Part shown: piece by piece, positions 1-7,914 of the stretch
Position numbering within the stretch: position 1 is the stretch's first letter
Layout of the letters: each line of letters starts with the position of its first letter
Source of the DNA: Enterobacter mori
GTDB taxonomy: Bacteria > Pseudomonadota > Gammaproteobacteria > Enterobacterales > Enterobacteriaceae
Assembly: GCF_025244905.1 (NCBI RefSeq)
Contig: NZ_CP104285.1
Location: forward strand, 1,116,001 to 1,180,000
Direction of reading: 5' to 3'
DNA length: 64,000 nt
The notes under the pieces: model-generated
What the model saw: the letters and a program-made list of their open reading frames with translations, nothing else
What the model was told of the DNA's origin: nothing
Database searches by the model: none
Position numbers and translations under genes: made by a program

Positions 1-420
1 GCAGAACAGGCGGGTATCGTAATCATCTGCCCTGACAAGCAGATGAGGGGTAAGAAAAGGAGGGTAGAGGCTATATCGTCTTAGCTGATCCAGTTTGTCG
101 ATCAGCGCCGTGGCGCGGCTGTCGATATCAACCACCAGACGCGCGGATGGCCACTGATTCAACGCGCTTAAGGCATCTTCCAGCACCGGATAGTCAGAGC
201 AACAGCCTAGTGGGAAATTTCCGTTCAGAATTCCGGTGCGCAGGTAATGATCTTCCGTGACCAGAAGAATAAACGGGGCGTCAGTTTTATGGGTCAGGTT
301 GGTGGACTGGCTCAAAAATTCGAGTCGGTCAAAGAAGGGGGGAGCAAAAGGCGAGCGTGTAAATCCCAGTGCGTCACTTCCTGTTCGACGCCGACGGTAA
401 CGGCGCACTGTCATTCCCAT
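1..420 (-). CDS. LuxR-type fimbrial regulator, FimY/FimW-like (partial)
   Basis: The gene enters from the left edge, so only the first 140 codons are visible and the expected C-terminal LuxR helix-turn-helix lies outside the window. The ATG at 420 is preceded by GAGGGAGG. The N-terminus is very basic (residues 5-12 mostly Arg/Tyr), followed by a receiver-like segment containing PFILLVTEDHYLRTG and VVDIDSRA. It starts 24 nt after the stop of an EAL-domain gene on the same strand, and tRNA-Arg lies just beyond. In Salmonella the fim cluster ends with fimY, an EAL gene (STM0551), fimW and argU, so a role in type 1 fimbrial regulation is inferred from family and context. FimY and FimW cannot be told apart from this half of the protein. 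Confidence 0.7.
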   Translation of the reverse strand, partial: MGMTVRRYRRRRTGSDALGFTRSPFAPPFFDRLEFLSQSTNLTHKTDAPFILLVTEDHYLRTGILNGNFPLGCCSDYPVLEDALSALNQWPSARLVVDIDSRATALIDKLDQLRRYSLYPPFLTPHLLVRADDYDTRLFC

Positions 421-444
421 GGCCTCCCTCCTGGAGATGGCTGT

Positions 445-1143
445 TTAATCCTCCGGCCATGTCCAGGATGGCCAGTAATACCCCTGGCCGAGTTGTGCCC
501 CTGCCTGGCGTGCGCAGGAACGATCCCGTTCAGTCTCAATACCTTCGATAAGCACATTTCCGGCAAGCCGAAAACAGCGGGAAACCAGTTCCCCCAGCGC
601 AGGGGTGGCGCGCATACGCCAGAAGGTTTCCTTATCGATTTTTATGCCGCTGAGTGGCAGCGGCCAGGATAAGAAGGGCTGGACAATACTGTCGTCTACG
701 TCATCCAGCCAGATGCGGTGACCCTTCATGGTGAGCTGCTTCAGGCGCTGGGCGACGCCTTGCCGCTGTGTATCGGAGAGTGTGAAAAAGTCGACAGGGT
801 CGACAATCTCTATATTCAGCGGCGGGCTTCGCAGTTGCAGCAGGCGCTGAAAAAGTTCTGGCACCATGAGTACGGTTATCGGCAGATTGATGAAAATATT
901 GTTACAGGCGAGCGCATTTTTTAGCACACCGAGCTGCACTTCCAGCAGCATAAGCGACTGCTCTGCCGATTGTTCGCGGAAAAAATCTTCACTTTGCAGC
1001 GCGGGTGACAGAATGCTGAGCACCTCTACGCCGATCCTGTGCGAAGAGGCGAGGGCAACGATGGGCTCAAGTTTGATGCCGGTGATATCATGAGAAATAT
1101 GCTTTAGCCGGGGAGGCGTATAGGTCAGGTTTTGCGCTGTCAC
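445..1143 (-). CDS. EAL-domain cyclic-di-GMP phosphodiesterase-like protein (fim-linked)
   Basis: A stand-alone EAL domain of 232 residues that starts with GTG at 1143, with AGGA 7 nt upstream. The signature is EVL in place of EAL near residue 40. Other conserved positions can be seen in order: FINLP (Asn), NIEIVDP (Glu), WLDDVDD (paired Asp), IKIDK (Lys) and IEGIETE (Glu). These are the usual metal and substrate ligands, so the enzyme may be active. Small EAL proteins of this type (Salmonella STM0551, Klebsiella MrkJ and the FimK C-terminus) lower c-di-GMP and reduce fimbriation. The gene is upstream of, and probably co-transcribed with, the LuxR-type gene at the window edge. The fimbrial role is inferred. 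Confidence 0.8.
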   Translation of the reverse strand: MTAQNLTYTPPRLKHISHDITGIKLEPIVALASSHRIGVEVLSILSPALQSEDFFREQSAEQSLMLLEVQLGVLKNALACNNIFINLPITVLMVPELFQRLLQLRSPPLNIEIVDPVDFFTLSDTQRQGVAQRLKQLTMKGHRIWLDDVDDSIVQPFLSWPLPLSGIKIDKETFWRMRATPALGELVSRCFRLAGNVLIEGIETERDRSCARQAGAQLGQGYYWPSWTWPED

Positions 1144-1421
1144 TCCATTGTCCTGTTGTCTGTCAGCCTCCAGGCGGCCGGGATACCTTGCACCAGTGTG
1201 ACGAGGTGGCCTACAGGAAAACAGCAGGCGTTACTTAAAAGCAGCTAAGCCTTTTCGCAGCGGTAAATTCTACGTGGGATGCATTGAAAATGTTGAAAAA
1301 ATAGCCGTATTTACAATCAGCTAGCCGTTATCGATTCAGATCGGGGAAAAGGCATTGACTCACCTGCCATTGACCGTATAATTCCACGCGTTTCACCACC
1401 GCGAAGTTCACGTTTCTCCGT

Positions 1422-1498
1422 GCGCCCTTAGCTCAGTTGGATAGAGCAACGGCCTTCTAAGCCGTAGGTCGTAGGTTCGAATCCTACAGGGCGTGCCA
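1422..1498 (+). tRNA. argU: tRNA-Arg(TCT)
   Basis: A 77-nt cloverleaf including an encoded CCA. Acceptor GCGCCCT pairs with AGGGCGT (one G-T pair), the D arm begins AGCTCAGTTGGATAGAGC, the anticodon loop CTTCTAA carries TCT (1456-1458), and the T arm contains GGTTCGAATCC. It closely matches E. coli argU, which reads rare AGA codons. argU 3' ends are a common phage and island integration site, but I saw no repeat of its 3' end elsewhere in the window. Confidence 0.98.
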
Positions 1499-1737
1499 TG
1501 CTTTCCCTGCCTCCATCTTTCCTTCAGCACCGTATCCGATTTGCGAACATTGATATCGCGGGCGTCGCGTGTGATTTGAATATTCTTAATATTCGTTAGT
1601 TATTTATTGCAATGGGTTGTTATAAAAGAATTTTTCCGAACGTATGGCATTTCCTGAGATTCTCTACCATGCTCAATACACCTCAACATTGTGTGTGAGG
1701 ACTTTGTAGTTGCCGACTCATCTCAAGGAAAAAGGTT

Positions 1738-2013
1738 ATGAAAAAGACGACTGCTATTTTGTTGGGAACCGCGTTTCTGTTTACCACCAATGCCTTTGCT
1801 GCTGAACTGCTGACGAAAAACGAATTCGAGAAAGTGGAATCGCAGTATGAAAAAATCGGTACTGTTAATACTTCAAATGAAGTATCGGTTGATGATGCGA
1901 AGAAAGAGCTGATTGAGAAAGCAGACAAACAAGGCGCTGATGTGTTGGTGCTGACTTCCGGTAACACCAACAACAAAATTCACGGCACAGCCGATATTTA
2001 CAAGAAGAAATAA
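1738..2013 (+). CDS. Small periplasmic DUF1471 (YdgH/BhsA/McbA-type) protein
   Basis: A 91-residue protein with a clear Sec signal peptide (residues 1-21, ending NAFA) and a mature part of about 70 residues with the DUF1471 pattern: a [12 protein letters not shown] strand, an acidic helix ([18 protein letters not shown]), then VLVLTSG and HGTADIYKK strands. AAGGAAAAAGG lies directly upstream of the ATG. In E. coli this family (BhsA, McbA, YhcN, YdgH) is stress-induced and affects biofilm formation and envelope permeability. Which member this matches cannot be decided. The gene is monocistronic, ending at a strong hairpin. Confidence 0.85.
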   Translation: MKKTTAILLGTAFLFTTNAFAAELLTKNEFEKVESQYEKIGTVNTSNEVSVDDAKKELIEKADKQGADVLVLTSGNTNNKIHGTADIYKKK

Positions 2014-2022
2014 TGTCATTGC

Positions 2023-2046
2023 AGCCACCCCACCTGTGGGGTGGCT
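2023..2046 (+). terminator. Terminator hairpin after the DUF1471 gene
   Basis: A perfect 10-bp stem (AGCCACCCCA/TGGGGTGGCT) with a CCTG loop begins 10 nt after the stop codon. The following T-tract is poor, and the hairpin may act in both directions. Confidence 0.75.
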
Positions 2047-2051
2047 GTTCC

Positions 2052-2186
2052 TCAGCAGGTGTTAATTACCCCGACAATTTGCTGAATGTTCAAGGGTTTG
2101 CAGAAGTAGTCACCTTGCAAAAAATCGCAATTCCTTAAGCGCAGGTAGTCTGCCTGAGCCTCTGTTTCAACGCCCTCCGCGCGGCG
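2052..2186 (-). pseudogene. EAL-domain C-terminal remnant
   Basis: Directly after the chemotaxis gene stop, in a different frame, about 44 codons translate as the end of an EAL domain: AEGVETEAQADYLRLRN, then CDFLQGDYFCKPL and a short helix before TGA at 2052. AEGVETE and LQGxYFxKP are canonical last-quarter EAL motifs. No start codon or upstream three quarters of the domain exist; the sequence before it is the chemotaxis protein tail. This looks like a deletion scar joining the 3' end of a former diguanylate-phosphodiesterase gene to the chemotaxis gene. Confidence 0.7.
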
Positions 2187-2190
2187 GTTA

Positions 2191-4128
2191 TCAGAATTTG
2201 ACCCAGTCGTCCTGGTCTCGGAGGGAAGGCCGTTCATGAGGGGAGACGCTGGCGGTGTGCAGGTTTTCTGTTCTTCGGGGTTCAGGATGCGCAGTATGAT
2301 CGTTTGAGACGCGGAATATCGACACCACTTTTTCAAGCTGTACGGCCTGATCCTCAAGCGAGCTGGCCGCAGCGGAAGACTCCTCCACCAGGGCGGCATT
2401 CTGCTGAGTGGTCGTGTCCATTTCTGCCATGGCCTGGGCAATCTGCGAAATTCCGCGGCTTTGCTCATCGGTGGCGGCGGCAATCTCGTTCATGATGTCA
2501 CGCACCTGTGCCACGGATATCTCAATTTTCGCCATCGCTTCACCTGCGCTTTCAACCAGATTAAAGCCGGTATCCACATGCACGACCGATTCGTTAATCA
2601 GGTTCTCAATCTCTTTTGCTGACTGCGCGCTGCGCTGGGCAAGGGTTCGGACCTCGGCTGCTACCACGGCGAAGCCTTTACCCTGGTCTCCCGCGCGGGC
2701 GGCTTCAACGGCGGCGTTCAGCGCCAGAATATTGGTCTGGAAGGCGATACTGTTAATCACGGTGGTGATCTCTGAAATCCGGTGCGAACTGCTGCGCACG
2801 TTTTTCATCGTATCAATCACCTTCAATGAGATCTGACTTCCTTCGGTCGCATTTTGTGAGGCTTCATCTGCCAGGCGTCGCGCATGGTTGGCATTTTCAG
2901 CGTTGAGCGCGACGGTAGAGGTTAACTCTTCCATGCTGGCGGCGGTTTCGACTACGGCGGCTGACTGCTGTTCGGTGCGCGAGGAGAGATCCATAGTGCC
3001 CGCAGCAATTTCTGAAGACGAACGCGCGACGCTGTCCACCCCATTGCGCACATCATTAATAATGCTTTTCAGGTTTGCATTCATGGTCGCGACGGCCTGC
3101 ATCAACAGACCCGGCTCATCACGACGTGTGCTGGTCAGCGTGCTGGTAAGATCGCCCCGGGCGATTTGCTCCGCGACACCCAGGGTTTCATTAAGTGGAC
3201 GGGTGATGGACAGCGTGATGCCCATTGCCATAAGGATACCAAGCGCAATACCAATGGCAGCAACAATGCCCATCTGTATTTGAACGCTACTAACGGTATC
3301 GGTCACTTTTTTCTGCTGCAGGTCAAACACCGTCTGGATGGCATGCGTCAGCGTTAGGGCTTTATCGGTTAAGGTATCGGAAAGCGTCACCTGACGATTC
3401 CACACCTTTTGGTAATTCAATAATTCAGCCGCGACATCTTGCATCTCTTCCAGGCCAGACTGTAGCCAGACCTTTTGTTCCTCGGCCACAACCGGTAACA
3501 GTTGTTCGGCGTCTGATTTCGCTGTCTCCAGACGTGCGCGGATGTCTTTTAATAACGCATCCGTAGGACGCTGTTTATACAGCGTCATCTGGGAGTCGAT
3601 ATCGCTAAGGGTATAAGCAAACTGTGCGGCCACAAGGGTGTGCTGAGTGTCCAGCATGTCAGTGCGGCTAAGTGCGAATGCCAACACGGCGTTATCGCAC
3701 AATTCCTGAGTACTGAGTTTTTGTTCGCTGATTCTCTTTTCTGACAGGGATTGGGTGAAAGGCACCAGCGTCGCGACGTAGCTGTTGACCGAGTTTGCCG
3801 TATCTTCCACCGCTTTTTTGCCATCCGGAGACCATGACAATGTTGCCATACTGGCGACAATGCTCTGCATGCGCTGGGTAGCTGCGTTGGTCTGCTCCAG
3901 GTACGTCTGGTCGAGCGTGTACTGAAAATTCGTTCGCCCTAAGCGGACCTGAGACAGGGCGTTAAACAGATCGGTGGTATGGCCGTTCTTTTCGACTTTA
4001 TCCTTAATGTTGCTGATGCCCAGCAAAGCAGAAAACAGAATAACAATCGTCACGAGCAGCACGAGGGAAAAACCAAAGAATAACTTCTTTCGGACTTTTA
4101 AATTGGCAAAATGGTTGATTATGCTCAT
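2191..4128 (-). CDS. Methyl-accepting chemotaxis protein
   Basis: A 645-residue transmembrane chemoreceptor. TM1 is at about residues 14-37, the periplasmic helical sensor at 38-285, TM2 at 286-307 and HAMP at about 308-360. The cytoplasmic signalling hairpin carries the near-invariant tip AFQTNILALNAAVEAARAG followed by GKGFAVVAAEVR. The C-terminus ends DDWVKF, similar to the NWETF-type tether that recruits CheR/CheB, so the protein appears full length. Such receptors pass ligand occupancy to CheA through CheW. The ligand cannot be deduced. No che or flagellar genes are nearby. The gene sits between two winged-helix regulators and an EAL remnant, in a region of lower GC than the backbone on its upstream side. 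Confidence 0.95.
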   Translation of the reverse strand: MSIINHFANLKVRKKLFFGFSLVLLVTIVILFSALLGISNIKDKVEKNGHTTDLFNALSQVRLGRTNFQYTLDQTYLEQTNAATQRMQSIVASMATLSWSPDGKKAVEDTANSVNSYVATLVPFTQSLSEKRISEQKLSTQELCDNAVLAFALSRTDMLDTQHTLVAAQFAYTLSDIDSQMTLYKQRPTDALLKDIRARLETAKSDAEQLLPVVAEEQKVWLQSGLEEMQDVAAELLNYQKVWNRQVTLSDTLTDKALTLTHAIQTVFDLQQKKVTDTVSSVQIQMGIVAAIGIALGILMAMGITLSITRPLNETLGVAEQIARGDLTSTLTSTRRDEPGLLMQAVATMNANLKSIINDVRNGVDSVARSSSEIAAGTMDLSSRTEQQSAAVVETAASMEELTSTVALNAENANHARRLADEASQNATEGSQISLKVIDTMKNVRSSSHRISEITTVINSIAFQTNILALNAAVEAARAGDQGKGFAVVAAEVRTLAQRSAQSAKEIENLINESVVHVDTGFNLVESAGEAMAKIEISVAQVRDIMNEIAAATDEQSRGISQIAQAMAEMDTTTQQNAALVEESSAAASSLEDQAVQLEKVVSIFRVSNDHTAHPEPRRTENLHTASVSPHERPSLRDQDDWVKF

Positions 4129-4209
4129 ATATAATTCCAGTGTTGGTATAAACCAAACAAAAGTGTTAATAAATCATTAACGGAAGAATTAATGCAGAAG
4201 AGAGATGAT

Positions 4210-4243
4210 AAAAAAAAGCCCCTCACACATGCATGCTCAGGGC
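4210..4243 (-). terminator. Terminator of the winged-helix gene
   Basis: Read on the minus strand: a GCCC...GGGC hairpin with an imperfect stem, followed by seven or more T residues. It lies 18 nt past the stop of the 4261-4701 gene. Confidence 0.6.
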
Positions 4244-4260
4244 AAAAACCTGAATTGACA

Positions 4261-4701
4261 TCACTCACTCAGGCTATCTGTCTTCTCCTCTTTTTTAAGG
4301 GAGTAAGCCGGGAGTTCGCTCACTCTGTAATAAACGGGGGTGATGTCTGGGTAATTAATAATGTAACCACGCCCTTTAATGTTGTGAATAAAATCTTCGG
4401 GTAAGCCTAAAATGTTCAGTTTATTCTTTAGATTGTGCAGAACCTGCCATAATCGTTGTGTGGAAGGGCTTAGATTATGTGCCTCCCATATTTTTTCAAA
4501 CAGCTCTTCTTTTGAAATCGGTCTGGTTCTGCCATTCATCAACAAAAAAAGAAAAAGCCTGAGCATCGTTTCATTGAAGTAAATAGATGCGAATGCAATA
4601 TTTTTGTCGGTATGGCTGCAAGTGAGTCGGTAGAGCCTGCGATTAGAAATATCAAAATGAATTTCTTCACCGATCATAAATCCATATAGACGATAGCCCA
4701 T
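4261..4701 (-). CDS. Soluble winged-helix (CadC/OmpR-type) transcriptional regulator
   Basis: A 146-residue protein made almost entirely of a Trans_reg_C winged helix. An N-terminal strand region (EEIHFDISNRRLYRL) is followed by helices with FNETMLRLFLFLLMNG and PISKEELFEKIWE, a recognition-helix area (STQRLWQVLHNLKNKL), and the wing ending IKGRGYIINY. It lacks the transmembrane segment and periplasmic domain found in CadC/ToxR-type proteins, leaving only about 30 polar residues after the wing. Start chosen at ATG 4701; an internal Met at 4677 is also possible. AT-rich relative to neighbours. Similar soluble regulators often control fimbrial or virulence loci, but the target here is unknown. 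Confidence 0.8.
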   Translation of the reverse strand: MGYRLYGFMIGEEIHFDISNRRLYRLTCSHTDKNIAFASIYFNETMLRLFLFLLMNGRTRPISKEELFEKIWEAHNLSPSTQRLWQVLHNLKNKLNILGLPEDFIHNIKGRGYIINYPDITPVYYRVSELPAYSLKKEEKTDSLSE

Positions 4702-5262
4702 ATCATTTGCCCAAAATTAAGTAAACTAACATACACTCCTGGATATAAGCCTGAGATAATCCATACTCTTTATAGGGTGGATTATATGGCTGCTATGAAT
4801 GCTTTCCAATACACATCCCTGTGCACTATGAGAAACCGGGTATGCCTTACCCGAGCATAGAGTTTTTGTCGATTTAAGTTGTATTTCCAGAGTAAAAGAC
4901 CATGTAGTTAATGTTGACATTGCAGACGTTCTGAAAATGGATATTCACCCGATGGCTCAAGATAAAAATTCAAAATAATGAAGAATCACAGCATTTATCT
5001 CTGCTTGCAGTGCGCGATCACGGCGCATGCGGCAGCTTTGCTACGCTACGGTTTGACAACGAGAAAGTAGAGTGAAGTTAAATGATTTATACTGATTAAG
5101 GCGAACCTCAGGAATGGCCTAAAGGTACAAAGTATCGCATTTGGAAATAAGTAATTGATTGATATAGAAGCGTAATTTTCTGAATCAGAAAGCGTATACG
5201 GACGCGTAAACATAACAATGATGAATGGATTTTTCCCCCCTTACCCTAATGGTTGATGCGTC
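4702..5262. other. AT-rich intergenic region between two regulators
   Basis: 561 bp between divergently oriented winged-helix genes, so it must hold both promoters. No convincing gene was found. A short open frame at about 4937-5074 (plus strand, no start codon) ends in a protein-like tail with more GC than its surroundings, LLAVRDHGACGSFATLRF. It may be the 3' scrap of a lost gene. Confidence 0.5.
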
Positions 5263-6054
5263 ATGAAACCCGTCTTTTTGATAAACGGTTCCGTGCTTTT
5301 TGAACCCGAACAGCGTCGTTTATGTCCGCTTGCGGGCTACCCCGAGCGTGCTGTGCTCCTTCATGCTCCGGTTAGCGAGTGCCTGCTCCAACTGCTTGAA
5401 CACAACGGCGAGGTGCTGACACAGCGTTATCTTTTTTCGGCGGTATGGGAAAAACAGGGGGCGATAGTCTCGACCAATGCGTTATACCAGACCATCGCTT
5501 CCATCCGTAAAGCCCTTAAGATGGCGGGCCTGGCAGATAATGTTGTGCAAACCATACCTAAGGCGGGGTTTAAGTCGGTTGCACACATACAGATGGGAAC
5601 GGTCGATAGTTTTATCCCGCTGACCGTCGTAGTGCCAGGCAGCCTGCCTCCAGAACCTGATAACCCGCTACCACACGTAACAGATAACCGGTTCCGGTTA
5701 TTATCGGGGAAAATAGCGTACGGCGTCGCAGCGGTGTTATTTTTCCTTTCTTGTACGGTGCTTTATCAACAGTTACCTGAACAGCGCACCGGGTTTGAGG
5801 GATATCAACCAGTAGGCACTATTGCAGGGTGCGAGGTTTACTCATCCTGGCATGATAAAATAAATAGCCAGCGTATTTACACCGCCCTGACGAAACAGTA
5901 TCCCATTCAGTGCAAAACAGGTGGAGTAGCCTATATGACGCTGAATCGTTTTCAAAATGGTACGTCGGTAATTGTATGCGATAAATTATCTGATATTGCG
6001 GGGGCGCAATGTGATTCCATTATGTACAGGAACCAGTATCATGAAAATGACTAG
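5263..6054 (+). CDS. ToxR-like membrane-bound transcriptional regulator (YqeI/PsaE type)
   Basis: 263 residues. A cytoplasmic winged helix occupies residues 1-112, with EVLTQRYLFSAVWE, then NALYQTIASIRKAL and the wing TIPKAGFKSV. A Pro-rich linker is at 122-140 and one TM helix at 151-168. The periplasmic domain has four cysteines (GCEVYSSW, IQCKTGG, IVCDKL, AQCDS), likely disulphide-bonded. This is the ToxR/CadC architecture, in which a periplasmic signal controls DNA binding from the membrane. The next gene overlaps it by 14 nt and encodes a small membrane protein, as in E. coli yqeI-yqeJ, Yersinia psaE-psaF and ToxR-ToxS. Target genes are unknown; a fimbrial or surface locus would be usual for the family. 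Confidence 0.85.
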   Translation: MKPVFLINGSVLFEPEQRRLCPLAGYPERAVLLHAPVSECLLQLLEHNGEVLTQRYLFSAVWEKQGAIVSTNALYQTIASIRKALKMAGLADNVVQTIPKAGFKSVAHIQMGTVDSFIPLTVVVPGSLPPEPDNPLPHVTDNRFRLLSGKIAYGVAAVLFFLSCTVLYQQLPEQRTGFEGYQPVGTIAGCEVYSSWHDKINSQRIYTALTKQYPIQCKTGGVAYMTLNRFQNGTSVIVCDKLSDIAGAQCDSIMYRNQYHEND

Positions 6055-6505
6055 CCGACATGCATACGGATTGATCATCATTCTGATGATTGCTGCACCG
6101 CTCCTTTATGCCTGGTACATTCATTATCAGCGGAATCACTTTACCTGCGAGAGTCATTTAATCATTGTTGAAGAGGATTCACGGCTGGATTCCCTCATGA
6201 CATTTACCTTTAATAACGGTACGGGTAGTTACGATTCCACCGGAGAATATCACCAGGCGGGTCAGCAGCCGATCGTCGTCAGCAATAAAATTGCCTTCAA
6301 TTACTGGCGCGAAGCGGGGCGGGTGATTTTAGTCTCCAGGGATACCAACGAGCTGCCGAAAAAAGATGAACCCTTCCGTCGACATATTCCCGACTTTTTC
6401 CATTATCGCGATCGCGGCATTAGCGTAGAGATCGTTCCCATGAATGCCACAAGCTACCTTTTTAGCTTTGATAATTCCCCCTTATTTTATTGCACCAAAA
6501 ACTGA
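6041..6505 (+). CDS. Small membrane partner of the ToxR-like regulator (YqeJ/PsaF type)
   Basis: 154 residues from ATG 6041, the start that overlaps the regulator's stop and gives an immediate TM helix (about residues 8-27). An AGGA lies upstream inside the regulator gene. The rest is a periplasmic domain with two cysteines (TCESH near the membrane, FYCTKN at the C-terminus), which could be disulphide-linked. No sequence family is recognised with certainty. Position, overlap, size and topology match the accessory proteins ToxS, TcpH, PsaF and YqeJ, which stabilise the partner regulator's periplasmic domain. That role is inferred from context. Confidence 0.75.
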   Translation: MKMTSRHAYGLIIILMIAAPLLYAWYIHYQRNHFTCESHLIIVEEDSRLDSLMTFTFNNGTGSYDSTGEYHQAGQQPIVVSNKIAFNYWREAGRVILVSRDTNELPKKDEPFRRHIPDFFHYRDRGISVEIVPMNATSYLFSFDNSPLFYCTKN

Positions 6506-6577
6506 AGGGATCCCCCCGCAATCTATCGTCAGTAAATTTATGGCGTTACGTCTATTTACACTTGATCATATAAAGAT

Positions 6578-6596
6578 AATGAGTATAGTTCTCATT
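6578..6596. promoter_or_regulatory. Fur box candidate upstream of the YncE-like/TonB receptor operon
   Basis: AATGAG-N7-CTCATT, a perfect 6-bp inverted repeat of 19 bp total, preceded by GAT to give GATAATGAG. This fits the Fur consensus half sites. It lies 185 bp before the YncE-like start codon, with an untranslated stretch in between. Confidence 0.65.
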
Positions 6597-6781
6597 CTCT
6601 TTAGTGTTTGCGGGCGCTGACGGACATTTCCCGCATCAACAGTGAGCAGATCTCACATGGAACGCTGAGTACAACGGTGGATCCTGCTCTGGCCTTATCG
6701 CCTGCCTGTACAACCATAATCGCAGTTAAATGCGACGCAGATCCCCGCCAGACTATCTTTGAACGGTAAAGGATGTTCCTG

Positions 6782-7861
6782 ATGACCAAAAAAATGTCCG
6801 CGCTGGCACTGCTCGTTGCAGCGTCTCTTTCAGGCTGTGCTGCACAACAGGCCGCCACTTCGGCCCCTGCCGCGCAGAAGACCGTAACGGCGCCAGCTGA
6901 AACGGGCGTAATCAAGCGTGAACTCGCCGATGGCTTGTACGAAATGGTGCTTAATCCGAAGGGTGATGCGCTGTTTGTGGCCAGTGCAGAAGGTTTTAAG
7001 GATGTGCAGGGTGGGGTGATTTATAAGCTCGACCCGGCCACGCTGAAAACCATCGGCCGCAGCCATACCGATCTGAAAAACTTTGCGATGGCGATTTCAC
7101 CGGACGGACAGACCGTTTACGTCACCAATTCGCTGGACGGGGGGATCAGTGCCGTTAGCACCGCGGACGGCAAAATCAAAAAGCGCCTGATGTTTACCGA
7201 GCGCAATAAAGAAGGCTTCCCGTTCGGCGCCCGTGAAATTTTGCTGCACGAAGGTTCGCTGTATGTGGGTGGCGTGGGCGATCCGGGTGTGATTTGGGTC
7301 GTCGACGCTGAAACGCTGAAATTAAAGAAAACCATCAAGAACGCTGGTCAATGGGTGACCGGATTACTGTGGTCTGCGCAAACGGACCGTCTGTATGCGG
7401 CCAACGGCGGCGGCGAGATCCTCGTCATTAACCCGCACAGCAATAAAATCGAAAAACGCTGGAAGCCGCTGGGCGACAAACCAGCCCTGCTGCTGAACCT
7501 CGCGGAAGACAAGGCCACCGGACGTCTATTCGTCACTGATAACTCCAAAGCCAAAACCACCCTGGTGCTGGACATTCACACGGGTGACGTGATTAAACAG
7601 CTTGATGTGGGCGATTCGCTGGCGGTGAAATTCAACGCCAAACGCAACGAGCTGTACATCACTCAGCGTGAAAGCGGAAAACTGCTGAGCCTGGATGCCA
7701 CCACCTATGCTGTGAAGAAGGCCTGGGATCTGCCACCGAACCCGAACAGCCTGCTGCTGTCGGCGGATGGCCAGACGCTCTACGTCACCGTGAAACAGGC
7801 TTTCAATAAAGACCACTCCACTAACGGGCCGGACAGCGTGGTTCGCATTGTACTTAACTAA
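6782..7861 (+). CDS. YncE-like beta-propeller lipoprotein
   Basis: 359 residues. ATG 6782 is preferred over ATG 6773 because AAGGA then sits 7-8 nt upstream. A lipoprotein signal ends LSGC (Cys19), unlike E. coli YncE, which is a soluble periplasmic protein. The body is a seven-bladed propeller of the YncE family, with repeats such as DGQTVYVTNS, LYVGGVGDPGVIWVVD, DRLYAANGGGEILVI and DGQTLYVTVKQA. In E. coli, yncE is iron-repressed and neighbours the TonB receptor gene yncD; here too a TonB receptor gene follows, 53 bp downstream. It probably works with the receptor at the inner face of the outer membrane. The substrate is unknown. Confidence 0.88.
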   Translation: MTKKMSALALLVAASLSGCAAQQAATSAPAAQKTVTAPAETGVIKRELADGLYEMVLNPKGDALFVASAEGFKDVQGGVIYKLDPATLKTIGRSHTDLKNFAMAISPDGQTVYVTNSLDGGISAVSTADGKIKKRLMFTERNKEGFPFGAREILLHEGSLYVGGVGDPGVIWVVDAETLKLKKTIKNAGQWVTGLLWSAQTDRLYAANGGGEILVINPHSNKIEKRWKPLGDKPALLLNLAEDKATGRLFVTDNSKAKTTLVLDIHTGDVIKQLDVGDSLAVKFNAKRNELYITQRESGKLLSLDATTYAVKKAWDLPPNPNSLLLSADGQTLYVTVKQAFNKDHSTNGPDSVVRIVLN

Positions 7862-7868
7862 ATTCTAA

Positions 7869-7890
7869 GGCCCGGTGACGGGCCATTTTT
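7869..7890 (+). terminator. Intra-operon terminator or attenuator
   Basis: GGCCCG-GTGA-CGGGCC stem-loop followed by ATTTTT, between the YncE-like gene and the receptor gene, ending 24 nt before the receptor ATG. It would limit read-through, so the receptor may be expressed below the lipoprotein or may have its own promoter. Confidence 0.7.
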
Positions 7891-7914
7891 GCGCGCACTT
7901 TTAATGAGTTACTT

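Noticed and set aside
1470..1498. Genomic island inserted at argU
   Set aside because: The 3' end of argU is a plausible attachment site, but no direct repeat of it and no integrase gene were found in the window.
4726..4920. 64-codon minus-strand frame upstream of the soluble winged-helix gene
   Set aside because: No ribosome site, no protein-like pattern, and it occupies the likely promoter region.
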